Source: Telmatactis stephensoni (lineage: Eukaryota; Cnidaria; Anthozoa; Actiniaria; Isophelliidae). Taken from it: a stretch of DNA of 64,000 nucleotides. Every line of letters begins with the position of its first letter. Positions within the stretch are counted from its first letter, which is position 1. Shown piece after piece: positions 50,101 through 61,635 of this stretch. Location of the stretch: positions 186,001 through 250,000 of the forward strand of contig JALIZF010001691.1 in assembly GCA_029948255.1 (NCBI GenBank), written 5' to 3'. The notes beneath the pieces are model-generated. The model made no database searches. It saw only the letters and a list, made by a program, of their open reading frames with translations, and was not told the origin of the DNA. The translations under genes and the position numbers were made by a program.

Positions 50101-50778
50101 ATTAAACTCTGTTTATGAAATCTCCAATTTTAAATTCTTGGAAAATGTAACGCACATAAATTCACATTTTTATGGGAAATTTTTACGGTGAATTCAATTC
50201 AACTAGGGTTCTGAACTATATCAAAACACAAATAGCAAGAAACACTTCCACTTTTTCAAAGCCTTTGCTTTATTCACAGAAAAACAGCTGTCTTTATATC
50301 GTGTCTCGCAAAACCCGAATTGTGCTTGTTGTTGTTTCGACTTTTGAAGTCTAAATGTCTAAAAATTCCCCACAGAAGTAACGTAGAGTAATCACTCTAA
50401 GATAATATTTAATACAGGTTAAAAATGTACGAACAGAAAACAAGTCAAAACAATGAAATAAAAAACTAATCAGCCACCCCGGTACATTCATCAAACATGG
50501 CGGTCTTTCTGTCGCACTGCGGTGGAAGACATTACCATGGATTTACCTTGAGTCAGCGCTCTCAGTGCAAGATCAGCAGCGAATTCTTTGGCGTCTTTCT
50601 TGGTTGCAGCCGTTGCTGTATCGTATCGGCTTTCTCCGATCATAACACGGGCGCTATAGCGAGGACTATGAGAAGGTCCTGTTGGATCCAACATCTCATA
50701 TTCAACTCCAACACCATTGACATCACCGTATTCCTTGATGGCCGTTCTCGCGTTTTTATTCACGAGATTGCCAAACAT
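41189..50778 (-). CDS. ADAR: ADAR adenosine deaminase with five dsRNA-binding domains
   Basis: Twelve exons, 908 residues: 50778-50547, 48175-47958, 47360-47195, 46816-46671, 46176-46002, 45752-45661, 45466-45292, 44830-44344, 44007-43753, 42837-42641, 42050-41699 and 41420-41189. All junctions are GT/AG and the phases close. It converts adenosine to inosine in double-stranded RNA. dsRBDs lie at about 9-76, 134-200, 240-306, 328-394 and 427-494. The deaminase domain follows: VVGLGTGNK, zinc ligand H582 with catalytic E584 (HAEV), C637 (PCGD) and C704 (SCSD), and the base-flipping-loop glutamate E676 in GEGTIP. The end '[11 protein letters not shown]' is the usual C-terminus. Vertebrate ADAR1 has three dsRBDs and ADAR2 has two. 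No Z-DNA-binding domain is seen. dsRBDs 2-4 are each split by a phase-0 intron at the same place, with phase-1 borders, so they look like duplicated exon pairs. The first exon's ATG was chosen as the only in-frame start. Confidence 0.93.
41560..41695. repeat. 57-bp tandem repeat of X-box-like motifs in the last ADAR intron
   Basis: Three imperfect units carry GGTTACCATAGCAAC or GGTTACCACGACAAC words with GACGTAAT between them, ending at the exon 11 donor (41698). Confidence 0.8.
42924..43048. repeat. duplicated pogo/Tigger-like terminal sequence
   Basis: 'AAACCCCCGCTATCTCGAAC' occurs twice in the same orientation (42924 and 43014). The second copy runs into CAGGGGTTCTACTG. The complement of that end resembles pogo/Tigger termini (CAGTAGAACCCC). 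A T-rich spacer separates the copies. Assignment is tentative. Confidence 0.45.
43123..43464. mobile_element. MITE with CAGG ends and 5-bp target duplication, nested in another repeat
   Basis: The ends CAGGCTTCGTAC and GTACGAACCCTG are inverted repeats. CGTAA flanks both sides (43118-43122 and 43465-43469). The body repeats 'TTCCATGACTTTCCAGG'-type words many times. The flanks together resemble repeats at about 52965-53080 and 54740-54830, so the element landed inside an older repeat. It lies in an ADAR intron. Confidence 0.8.
44975..45170. repeat. hairpin-forming inverted repeat in an ADAR intron
   Basis: 'CTCATCTTGGATGAGAAACTT' near 44984 answers 'CTTCTCATCCAAGATGAG' near 45142. An inner pair 'ACAAGTTTTTCATCCCA' answers 'TGGGAAACTTGT'. 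The whole segment can fold into a hairpin of roughly 80 bp in the ADAR pre-mRNA, between exons 7 and 8. Confidence 0.75.
47690..47775 (-). mobile_element. tRNA-derived SINE head in an ADAR intron
   Basis: The minus strand has A-box-like 'TAAATGTAGTGATGAGAG', B-box 'GGTTTGAGCCC' and an acceptor-like 'GCTTGGGCTC'. No full cloverleaf forms. Confidence 0.6.
48211..48374. mobile_element. short MITE with CAGGGTT ends in ADAR intron 1
   Basis: The ends CAGGGTTCTCAA and TTGACAACCCTG are inverted repeats. The 164-base body is non-coding and rich in CAGCAA/TTGCTGG words that also pair internally. Confidence 0.6.
49413..49795. repeat. (AACAG)n pentanucleotide array in ADAR intron 1
   Basis: About 60 near-perfect AGAAC units run to about 49723, then interrupted units follow to 49795. 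Confidence 0.98.
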
Positions 50779-52401
50779 TTCTCACCAAGAGATCAGAGAA
50801 TTGACTGAGCAAAGTCGTGACCAAAAACTCCACTGATTTTACACTAAGAAGCGGGCAAAAGATTTGAGGTCTTGTTTTTTTGTTTAGTTAGCACATGGAT
50901 CGAAGCTTTGATCTTACTAGGAACCAGAGTCTCTCAAACGTCATGAAGCGGAAGAAGTGAAGAGTACGTACGGGAGGGGAGAAGAACAATTTGCTCAATC
51001 CTCAGAGGATCAAAATCGGTTGAAATTGGAAATGGATTTTTCCTATTTGAAGTAACTCAATGATGACAATAAATGCATATGAAGAATTACTTTCACAAAA
51101 ATTCTGCATTTTAGTCCATTGTCAAATTTGAATTTAAAAGCCAAGAGAACAATAGGTTTGAGTAAATGATGTCATTTACTCACAATTTAGATGCTAATAT
51201 ACTTGATAATTTTGATCGGGGGGAGTAGGCAATGAAGTTGTCATTGTGTATGGTCTGTCCTGCTCTAGGGCCCACATTATTGAGCAAAAGCTTAATTGTA
51301 GCAACCCTGCTGTTATAGGAAGGAATGAGCTAAATAAAATATGGTAGTCAAAGATGATAACTATTATAAATAAAAATAATTTATTTGAACCAAACAAGTG
51401 ATATCCCTTATAACCAATGACATGACACTTATAATTGCACTATTCTTACTGTAAGCTTACTGTAGTGTAACTCAAATATTGCAATTCCTTTCATCTAATG
51501 GTTCACTCATTTTTGGGCCTGTAACCCCAATTATGTACTATATATGTTTTATACTTTTTATTTCAATTTTTGTATTCACTCCATTATCCTAAATCTGATC
51601 AACACTTTTTTGACTACAATGTAGTCAATCAATGCACTCCCTTTTTACAATGTTCACCTTGGAGCCTGTTTCTCAGAAAGACCTGACAACTGTACAGACC
51701 CATTAACTTACCTTGCAAAGATTTTATAATTTGGGTGTCATTATTTTTAATTGCTATGATTTATCAGGGAAGTTTACTGTTACTTGGGCACTCCCGTAAG
51801 TGATCAGTGGGCCCATAAAATAATTATTATCAGGTCTTTCAAGAAGACCCTGAAACCCACTTCCCAAAGACAAGCCCTTCACTCATGATCATCTGATAAA
51901 ATTAGTGGAACTTTCTGAAATTACTATTATGTAACTTAGAGATGACACATCCATGCTCTTATAAACTTGTCAAGAGTCCGAGACCTAGATTTTAAAAACT
52001 GAGCCTTAGACAAGTTTATTCTCAAGTCCAATTTTATGCCAGAGACTATGAAACTAAAACTCTATTACCCTGAGTGTCAATCAAACGACACAAATTTTCT
52101 CTGATACATTATTTTTTTGTAAAGCACACCAAGATCCTAAGCTGTGCTATAGAAGAACATCTTTTGTTTTAATGTATGAGAAACTACCTTTGGCACTAGC
52201 AGAGGTGTCATAAAGTGTATTGATCAGAGAAAAGTAATGACCTCTGATATGGTACAACCCCCTATATAAATTAACATAGTTAACACCTGAATCATTTTTT
52301 TGCACTATTTCTGTACCCTTAATTTCAGTTTTAATGGTAAAAATCCTCTCTTCACAGGCACAATGTATAACAGACTGCAAGTCTGATCAAAACATTGAAT
52401 C
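50779..52401. other. intergenic between ADAR start and PRAS40 end
   Basis: No gene is seen. A fragment of the dispersed repeat also found at 9025-9110 is at 51137-51200. The ADAR promoter should lie at the left edge; no clear TATA box is seen. Confidence 0.5.
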
Positions 52402-52606
52402 ATCAGGGGCGGATTTAGGGGAGGGGTGCAGGGGTGCGCACCCCCTCCTGAAACGACTTTGAGTCCTTTTGTCTCAATATTTTTTCAAAAATATCCTCTC
52501 GGTAGTTTCCAATTTATAGGATGGTGCACCCCCTTCTGAAGACAGTGCACCCCCTCCTTAAAACGGTGTACCCCTTCCTGAAAATAATCCTGGATCCGCT
52601 CCTGAT
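52402..52606. mobile_element. MITE, 205 bp
   Basis: The ends ATCAGGGGCGGATTTAGG and CCTGGATCCGCTCCTGAT are inverted repeats. The interior is rich in GTGCACCCCCTCC words. It lies just beyond the 3' end of the PRAS40 gene. Confidence 0.8.
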
Positions 52607-52789
52607 CATACAGTGTACCTGGGCACAAGCTTTTTCACATTTTTTTTTTCACTTTTTTCACAAGCTTTTTCTCTCTATATACAACAAACTATTCCACCAA
52701 TAATTTCACCAAAACATGCAAACCTGTTCTGAAATAAATTACTATATTAATAATATATCATACTGGCATTTCCATGGTGATCACCATGG

Positions 52790-55700
52790 TTACCAGTAGC
52801 CTGGGCGTGGCTCTGTGAAGACTCGTGGTCTTGGTAATTCTCCAAACATGTCTTCAGTGTTGTACTGCACACTACGTGCCAATGCTTTCATGGATTCACC
52901 AATCTTGCTTGGTTCTGGAATTTCGCCCTGATGAATTACAAGTATATTTTTGTTAAATACTGTGATGACACATACATCATTTTAATACAAGCAGTTTTCA
53001 TATGAATGTCAAACAGACAGTGCCATGTCATAATCACATGAGTATTATCGTGTCTATAAAAACATTTGAAACTCCTGCCAGAACCATCCTGTGCTGTGAC
53101 AATGTCGTCTTCACAGTCAAATGAAACCTGCACTAGGTTCAGCAACACAGGGGGAAAATGTTAATTCCCAACTTGGGGATTCCCTGGGTCTAAACTGGGA
53201 ATTTGTTCTTTTTTACTTGGGAAATCTGTAATACCCAAACTTGTAAAAATAGAACAGATTCCAAGGGATTCCCTGGTTAGACCCAAGGATTAGACCCATG
53301 TTTGACCAAAGGTGGGAATTGACTTTTCTTTTTCTTTTTTTTTTTTTTTTCTTTTTTTTTTTTTTGCTGTGTAAGCACAACTTGACAATTTAAGTAGAGT
53401 ATTTCTTAATTGATTTTCTTACATCTTCTTCTTCTTCTTCCCAGGAGTGTGATGTCTTTGTTTTAAGGGGTAAGTTAATAGGTACAGATGATGATAACAC
53501 AGGCCTTCTTAAAGCAGCAACGTTGCGGTGTACTTTTGGAGCTGGTTCTTCACTTTGAAAGCTGTTATCTGCATAAAACACATTATTGATTCTTGTGATT
53601 AGATTATGCCGTAATCATAAAAATTAATATAAAAACTGCTACAATAGTTGACAATTCTCACTCAATTGCTATTTGGCACTTATTATGGTCATAACCAGCC
53701 TTAATGATACACATCATATTTCTAAGTAGAAGAAGTTCAAGAGTACATTATGCAAAGTCTGCACTGTACCATAGAGGGCCATGCAGTGTCTGAATGTCTT
53801 AATTGGTCAACAACAATCATGATATTAGATGTATGTTTGTGTTAACAAGTGAGATATTTGCTTGGAAAAAATCCAATTTCAGACAGGGTTTGAACCAATG
53901 ACCTGGCTCTGTTGTCATGTACCAGAATCTATTGTTTTATAATACAAAAACATAGTGTATATAATGCTTTGTTTTGAGCACTGTTCCATTGTGAGCACAG
54001 TTCTTTGTCAATGGGTACACGATGAACTACCAGTGACCCACTGAGTATGTACATTTGTAATGGTTAAGTCACTCTTACCACTAAGCTACTGGGGTTCCTG
54101 TAGGTCGTACACTGTACATGTATGTCTACAGGTATTTTGTTTCTCAGGATGAACAATGTGCAATAACCATTCTAATGATTTGTGAAGAGCTACAATGTTT
54201 GCAAATATATGGATGGTACTGTCACAGAAGCCCAGTAGAGTAACTCAGTAGTTAGAGTATCTGACTGGTCACATACCCAAAGGTCACAGGTTTAAACCCC
54301 ATCTGGGCTTCGACATTTTTCTGGAAAATTTCTACCTCACTGACACAAACAAAGGTTGCCCATAAAACAACCCAAGTGACTTTTTGATGGATGTCCAGAC
54401 ATTGATATTTGGTCACAGGAAAGTTAATATCACTTTATACCAGTGCTGAAAGAAATCATCAAAAAAGTCACTCAGGCCATTTTAATGAGCAATCCTTCAT
54501 AATTATGTAAGACCTTTCTGAGTGACAATTTTATCCATATACTCACAATCAACATGTTTTATCCAATCAAAAGGCAGAGAAATGACACTACACATCACAA
54601 ACTTATTTCTATCTGTTGTACATAATATTCTTTACCTATGGCACATCACAGAATACAGTTTTCTGTGACTATTTCTGTGATATGCAGTAAATAGAGCAGA
54701 TTTTGTATATTAGAAGATAATAGCATAGTTTTCATATCAGGAAAACTTACTGTGCCCTATCATGTCAGTGCCATAATGTATATAAAACATTTGAAATTTC
54801 TACTGAAACCATACAGTAACCTGGCTGCTTCCTGATCATACAAAATCAGCTCTAAGTCTGTGACACGTAAGAGGAGGAGATTTTATCCTAACAGATATTT
54901 AGAGTATTTCTGTTATTACAGCTGGTCACATTTACATGTATTTAATATATACTAACAGTATTTCTGTTGTACTTACTACACATTATGAACTTTAACTACT
55001 TACCGCTACTACTGAATTCATCTTCTTCTGATTCAAAGAAAGGTTCACAATCTTCATTAAACCCATCCAGGGAAAATAGAGGATCAGCATCAGTGGCTGT
55101 AGATTGTGCATTTTTAACACTGATTTTATGTGATGTGTGTGTTTTTCTTTTCTGCATCACAGGAGATCGACTCCCTTGCTGTCCAGGTGAGCCGACTGTG
55201 AACTTTGCAATAGGTGTCCTAGTGGGGTCTTTCTTTATGTGTCCATGTGTCTGCTTAAGAGACGATGGCTGTTTGTGTTCTGATAAATGTAAGGACTTTA
55301 AGTCAGTGGAGAAAGTATCCATTGTTTCATCCATGGCTTCATGGATTGAGCTCTCCATTAGACTTGCTTCTGCATCACTAAGTACTCTATAGATAAACAA
55401 CAAGGTCAAGTTTGAGTAATGAAGCTTAGCTTCCTTGTCAACTTGGAGTTGGTCAAAGACACAGCTACATATTAATAATTAAAGTACTTTTTACCATTAC
55501 TGTATGATTCAAGTAAGCATTCATTTAATTTTCAAGGGTATAGACAGGGCACTAATTCCAGAGGGAGCACTTATTTGGAAGGGGAAACTTACTTCATTGT
55601 CAGAAAATGATACCTTTCAAGAACTGTATCAAGGATTAATTTAACCCTTTATAGCCCACATTAAAAATTCAATGGGTGGGGTGTATGCCCAGGCCAAAAT

Positions 55701-58700
55701 GGCTGACCACTAAGAAAATACAACAAGTCATGGATAATGTTCATGGCCACTGTAGTGGCCTATGGGCGCTTCGTAACAAGGCCACTACAGTGGCCAATGG
55801 GCTATAAAGGGTTAAGGTATTAAACAGAGACACCTATACCAGAGGATTCAAGAAGCACCACTGATTTTTCAACAATACCATATTTCATTGTTGCAGAATT
55901 ATTTAATTAGTCTACATAATTATACTGTAGTACTATTACTCTCACAAGAAGGAGGCAAGGGGAGAAGGATGTTTATTCAGAAGGGGTGTTTATTTCAAAA
56001 ATGCAGTTGAAAGGGGCACTTTATTGAGAGTAAGTGCTTCTTGGAAGAAGGGCACTAATTTGAATCATAATGGTAGCCATGTTAAGCCCAGTTCACATGG
56101 CGACATAAGCACAGTCATAAGCATAAGCATAAGAAAACAAAACTTTTCCATTTTCTTATGCTTATGCTTATGCTTTTTATTAAAAAATCCAGGACTATGT
56201 TTATATGTAGGAAACAATTTCAGTACCTGCAGACAGCCGTCTTGTCTTGGAAAGCTCTAGCTTTCAGTGAAGCAAACAATTCCTTTTGTTGTGCTGTATA
56301 TTCCTGTATCCTTTTATTCATTGCACATTCCTCAACATTTAAATACTTCTTGACTAAATCTTGTACATTATTCATAGAATGAACTAACTGATCTCTGCCT
56401 ACCAACACTGCAGCTCCTGAAAGAAATTATAAAACAGAAAAAAAAAATTTAGCAGCAACTTTATATTTGTACATTAAAGGTTGCAAATACATGTACAGTT
56501 GTCTGATGAAAAACAAAGTTCTCATATGAATTCTTTGGATTTCAAAGGAGAAGTCATATTTTGATCAGAGAACATGGTTCACTTTTCTTGTTTAGAAACA
56601 CTTTGAAACTTGACTACAGCAGGGGTCAGCTAGTTATTTAACATAATGGATTAGAGAAATCCTAAACCATACTAGGTGTATATTTCATATACCTTATAAC
56701 CTACTGTTGCAACAAAAGAAGGGAGTAAACACAAACCTTCATCTTTTGCTAATTCTTGTTTCTCTTGCTTGAGGATGATTTTAAATACTGGTGAGAACTC
56801 TGAAGACAAACTGAGCTCTTTGATTACCTCAGGATGACTCTGTTAAACAGAATATTTGATTGTGAGATGGGTCTGTACAGAACATATTAGTTTTAGAGTA
56901 ACAATGCTGGCAGACAACAATGGAAAGGAACTATTGACATGTACATATAAAAACCACATTATAATAGATTTTGGGGTGATGTTTGACCACACAATGATAA
57001 AGGTTAAAACTTGATAGTCAAAGTAACTTCAAGAAAATATCTTTAGTAACAGTCATTATTATAACAATATTTAGACCAAATTAACCAGGAAATTATGGAG
57101 CACCTTGAAAAGTGGGGGGTTAGCATTTGAAAACAATTAGTAGACTACCCAGTCAAAAAAGTTTTCAAACAGAACATTTGACAAGGTAGTGTAGAAAGTA
57201 GGGGAACTATAGCTTCACCCCTAGACCCTCTGTCTCCACAGTCCCTGTTAACACCTGACTACGCATTAATGTTCACCATAATTTCTATTAACTAAGTACA
57301 TTTTATGTTGACTTAATCTATAGGAGAAGACTTACATTATATCAAGCAGCATATATTTTATAGCTGTTGTTTTTATTGTTATTATTTAATAATCAAACTT
57401 CTTTCAATGTCAGCCATTCTTAACATGTGAAATTATAATGGTTAATAAAATATATATAGATTATTAATTAATACTGGTATATGTTATGAGATCTAGCTAA
57501 TGCCTGCATTAAAGCCATGAAATAAAAACAAAAATGTTCTAATTGCTAAAATGTATTAATAAATATTGCCAAAAGTTCATTACTAAACAGTTCAAAGTTT
57601 TTCAAACCATTCTACCTCAATATCATAAGTTATCATAATGTCTGGAAGCTTGTTAGTCTTTTAGCTACAATAAACTATAGATGTTACTCTAAATTGTGCA
57701 CTTTATTTAGTTGATAACTCAAACTATTTCACAGATATAATACACACACTCTATAACATGTCAAGAAGTAACAGTACCATTGATAGATATTTTACCTGTA
57801 AATCCTTATTGACTAGTACTCTATCGTACCCTTTGATAGAGTGTAGTGCGTAGACATCAGTATTACAATTAATACATCTGTATATATCCCAGTCTTCAAT
57901 ATGAGATGTATGGACTAGCATGTCTACCTCCTGAAGAATTAAAGGACAACCATGAATATATGGGCAATTCTATTGTCATGGACGTAACATTCAATACCAT
58001 AAAAAAATAATACCAGTTGTAGTAAACTATAAAGGGTCCAAACTTAACAACAGGATTGAAATAATTGTCAATCTCTTTCCATCACTAGTCAGAGAGTGGA
58101 AGTTTTACTGTCACAGACGTAACACACATGAAATCTAAAAAGAAATTAATGTTTTTGCTTGATTTTAAACTCTTTTGAACGGTAATCAATGGTCAATTGT
58201 TGTGCTCATATGAGCATGCTCAATAAATAAAGTAGGCATGCTCTGTGTGGAGAATTCTTGCTGACTTCAACATCTTCCTTTTTCAACTGAAATTGTGCTT
58301 GCCCACTCTATCTACATCTACTTTAACTGCACCCCCCTGAAAAACTGGAATCCTGGTTATGACCAAAACCTTGTTTTCAGGAAGAGCAAAATATATTCTC
58401 TGTAATCAATACCATATTTCCATCTAAAAAACTAATTTGAAAACTAGATTTTTTTGCCATTCTCATGTGAAATTGTAATTTAACAATAATAATTTTTTTC
58501 ATTTCTAAAGTGCAAATATCAATTTGAGTATTTTCCAATATAAAAAGATTTCCATTCCTTGAACACTGTAATGAATGAAAATTGCAATTGAAAAAGGAAA
58601 CAAAGAAACAAAGGAAAGAATGAAGACAGAGAGAAAGAGAAAGAAAGAACGAAACAAACAAACAAAACACTAGCTTCATGACTTGCATTTTGGGATTTTC

Positions 58701-59992
58701 TGCCAATTATATGAAGAGGCAGAGCTTATACAAGTGCCCTCAAAGGACCTCAAGGTGGATGGCAAAAGCAGACCGAGGTCGGTTCAAGAGCATTTGCATT
58801 AACTCTGCCCCCTTCACAGGATTGGCAGATCAGAAAAACCCAAAATTCAACTGAAAGTTTAAAGTTGTCAGTCACAGTACAAACGTTTTCACAGTAATAT
58901 TGTAGATTTCTAATTGATCACAGATTGAATAATATTTACAGCCAAAATCGTTGCATCGCGACCAGCAAATCACAAATTTTGTTTTGATTTTGGGTTTTTC
59001 TAAGCTGTCTATCAATTTAGGGGCGGAGCTTCTTTCAAATCAACCATGCAATCACTAAACAAGTTTGTGAAAGCTCCGCCCCCAAGAATGATGGTTGGAT
59101 CAGAAAAGACCAAAATCTTACTGACGTTGGAGGTCACGACGCAACGATTTTCACTGTAAATGAGATTCCTGAGCATTATGCTCACATTATGCAATATGAG
59201 GATTTATAATTACATCCTGTTAAGAGTTTATTGGGATAATTTACCAGTAAATGATGTAAACTGGAAAAGATCTAAAATATATAGATATCCAGTAAAATGT
59301 GAAAATGATAGCAATTGAACCAGTTGCTAAGCAGCCGACTGGATTTCAGGGTCCAATAATAAATTAATTATGCATTCAAATTATATTCCATACACGATTC
59401 AAACCATGTACCACATATTATGTTGTTTACAATCATCAAAGTCTCGATTAAAACCATACGAAATGCATTTTTGAATTAAATGTTAGTGAGTTCGATTTTT
59501 TTAGGAAATTATTACAAAGGCCAAAATCTGATGCAATAAAATAATTATTTACAGGGGAAATTTCCGAGGAAGCTTGAAAGTTTTAAAAAGGAACAAGCCA
59601 AAGATACGATAAAATACAGTACGTTCTAAATCATTTTCTTCACAGAAATAACATATTCTTCAATTTATATAACAGAAATTCAATCTGCAAAAGGCTGCAG
59701 ATTTTCCAATGCTTGACACGTATTTCATGTTTCTTACTTATTTACATTCGCTAAAACCACAACCTAGCACCAAAATAACATCTAGACATTAAGCTAAGAA
59801 CAAAACAACATTGAATGATGATCCTACCTTTGTAATTCCACCAACTGCGAGTTTTACCTCCAAAACGTTGTCTGCAAAGAAAGGCGACCTACTGCAAGGG
59901 TTCGACAACAACGTCTTTCCATCTGCCTCTCTTTCGCTGCCTTTCTGAACGTGTATCGTAATATTTAAACAACTACACTTTGACTTATACAT
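52790..59992 (-). CDS. AKT1S1: PRAS40/AKT1S1 (Lobe) homologue, mTORC1 regulator
   Basis: Seven exons, 419 residues: 59992-59828, 57930-57796, 56839-56737, 56416-56227, 55386-55004, 53568-53423 and 52927-52790. GT/AG sites and phases close. In animals PRAS40 binds Raptor, inhibits mTORC1, and is released when AKT phosphorylates it. Recognition rests on the C-terminus: a helix 'KIGESMKALARSV', then DMFGELPRPRVFTEP. RPRVFT is an RxRxxT AKT site (T412), at the same place as human T246. An acidic stretch with FSLDG (302-306) aligns with the human TOS-like FVMDE region, and LSSSVPINLP (350-359) with the human mTORC1-phosphorylated serine region. The N-terminal part has MYKSKCSCLNI and a C-x2-C pair (CINC), possibly a small metal-binding unit absent from the human protein. 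The overall length is well above the human 256. It is divergent from the gene at 62.9 kb. Family call is good; N-terminal exon choice is slightly less certain. Confidence 0.82.
53880..54110 (-). mobile_element. possible tRNA-like SINE split by an insertion
   Basis: B-box-like GGTTCAAACCC (minus strand, near 53890) and A-box-like 'TAGCTTAGTGGTAAGAGTG' (near 54085) are separated by about 130 extra bases. Confidence 0.35.
54222..54312 (+). mobile_element. tRNA-derived SINE head in a PRAS40 intron
   Basis: A-box 'TAGAGTAACTCAGTAGTTAG' and B-box 'AGGTTTAAACCCC' lie between acceptor-like GAAGCCCAG and CTGGGCTTC. It is followed by unrelated sequence rather than a tRNA terminator. Confidence 0.65.
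55641..55815. mobile_element. piggyBac-type MITE with perfect 18-bp ends
   Basis: TTAACCCTTTATAGCCCA at the left and TGGGCTATAAAGGGTTAA at the right are exact inverted repeats that include the TTAA target and CCC/GGG termini typical of piggyBac elements. The 175-base body holds a palindrome 'GGCCACTGTAGTGGCC'. It lies in the intron between PRAS40 exons 4 and 5. Confidence 0.85.
56095..56180. repeat. CATAAG palindrome, probable MITE core
   Basis: 'CATAAGCATAAGCATAAG' is followed 20 bases later by 'CTTATGCTTATGCTTATG', forming a strong hairpin. Confidence 0.7.
58685..58850. mobile_element. MITE-like inverted repeat in PRAS40 intron 1
   Basis: 'TTTTGGGATTTTCTGCCAAT' answers 'TTGGCAGATCAGAAAAACCC', and AGGCAGAGCTT answers AACTCTGCCCC. 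Confidence 0.7.
58937..59158. mobile_element. second related inverted repeat in PRAS40 intron 1
   Basis: The left arm (58937-59039) contains AAAATCGTTGCATCGCGACC and GGGGCGGAGCTTC. The right arm (59065-59158) carries their complements GTCACGACGCAACGATTTT and GAAAGCTCCGCCCC. Confidence 0.75.
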
Positions 59993-60563
59993 TTCTAAAT
60001 TCTTATTCTGTTATAAAATTACATAAAGTACGATAAAATATCAGTAAAATAACGCTAAATCCAGCAATTTTGACAGAACATTTTGTGTTCTCTGGCGAAA
60101 TCCTTATGACAAGTCTCGTGACCCTCTGAATAGTGTCACATTAGCATTAACCAATCATAAACCAGTACTAAAAATAACTGACCAATCACAAACAATAATT
60201 ATAAGTTTTAACCAATCAGAGAACAAGGAATTTCCCGACTGTATAAACTGGCTGCAAGTCACGCGCAATTGTTATGAAAATGGTGAAAATGCATTAAATT
60301 TTTAACTCTAAATTATTTTCGTTTTTAATACAATAATCACTCAATAACGTCAAAAATGTGTTGAACGCAGTTTTTTGCTATTCGATGAAGCTTTTGTTAC
60401 ATTTATAAACAATGATTTCTGTAAGGTGATCCAACTTGGGTGTCAAATTTATGGGGTGAGCTGACGCCACTAGATACAAGGCAACTTCCGGTAGGCCAGA
60501 GAACCTAGTGAAACATTCCAAAGTGCACGTTTGAGAAATAAAACATATGAGAATAATTGGAAT

Positions 60564-60798
60564 AGAACACGCGTTCTGATTGGCCAAAAACCGCTCTTGA
60601 TGAGAGTATCAAACACGCTCACGTCACTTTTTCGAATTTTTCGTAAATTTGTGCGCTTGTTATTTTATAAAAGAAGTTAAAAAACTGTTTTCCTGTGTTT
60701 GATAGCCTGATCAAAACACTTGTGATGTTGGGCGAACACGAGATAGCGTAGTGGAATCACGAGTAGTACAACTATGGCCAATCAGAGCACGCGTTATA
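60564..60798. mobile_element. MITE-like element between two divergent genes
   Basis: The ends GAACACGCGTTCTGATTGGCC and GGCCAATCAGAGCACGCGTTA are inverted repeats. The element contains paired CCAAT-box words (ATTGG/CCAAT). Confidence 0.65.
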
Positions 60799-60835
60799 TA
60801 ATAATGCATTATTTTTTGTTTGTATATTTTTATTT

Positions 60836-60851
60836 CATTTTATTTATTTAT

Positions 60852-60935
<84 letters not shown>

Positions 60936-61107
60936 TTATTTATTTATTTCCTTGTTTGTTTATTTGTTCGTTCGTTCGTTCATTTATTCATTCATTCATT
61001 CATTTATTTCTATATTTATTCATATATTTATTTATTTATTTATTTATTCATTCATTTATTTATTTATTTATTTATTTACTTATTTATTTATTTATTTATT
61101 TATTCAT

Positions 61108-61158
<51 letters not shown>

Positions 61159-61186
61159 TTTGTTTATTTATTTATTTATTTATTGA
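60836..61186. repeat. (TATC)n and (TTTA)n compound microsatellite
   Basis: A TATC array of about 80 bases is followed by TTTA/TTCA arrays. A second TTTA array is at 61308-61386. The reading frames across them are translated repeats. Confidence 0.97.
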
Positions 61187-61308
61187 ATTTCTTATTATAT
61201 GAATATCTTATTATTAATATTTATACATATATGTTTTTTTAAATCATTGATCTGTAAATAGTCTTCCATTGTGAATTTTGTAATAAAGTTTATTCAAATT
61301 TTTTTAAT

Positions 61309-61371
<63 letters not shown>

Positions 61372-61539
61372 TTCATTCATTTATTTAATATTTTTGCCTT
61401 GTTGTGTTTTTAAGGTCATAAAGTTCACCCGTGATGTTTTCCTTGAAAATTTTCGAAAATTTTCTCCTTTTGAACGATCTTTCGTAAAACTTTCTTTTTT
61501 GTCGGAGCAAGTTCGGTATATTTTCGGGAAGTGATCGGA

Positions 61540-61635
61540 ATACTGTTTTCGTCTATTGAAAAGCTCGCGTTCTGCCGAGTCGAAGTAGTGAAGCAGAGAT
61601 GTGAAGATAAAAGCTAAAATCGCACCAAATTCAAG
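61540..61635 (+). other. candidate 5' UTR exon of the pipsqueak-type gene
   Basis: The sequence ends CAAG|GTAAAA at 61635, a plausible donor, and lies 1.2 kb before the acceptor at 62879. No ATG-started frame joins. Suggestive only. Confidence 0.3.

Noticed and set aside
50778..50990. Upstream Z-DNA-binding exon for ADAR
   Set aside because: No Z-alpha-like sequence or splice acceptor was seen before the first ATG, though a distant exon cannot be excluded.
54967..55392. 141-codon plus-strand frame
   Set aside because: It is the antisense of PRAS40 exon 5, whose own strand has matching splice sites and homology.
60774..61534. Plus-strand frames of 76-142 codons rich in IYLF
   Set aside because: They are translations of TATC and TTTA arrays with no splice or start support.
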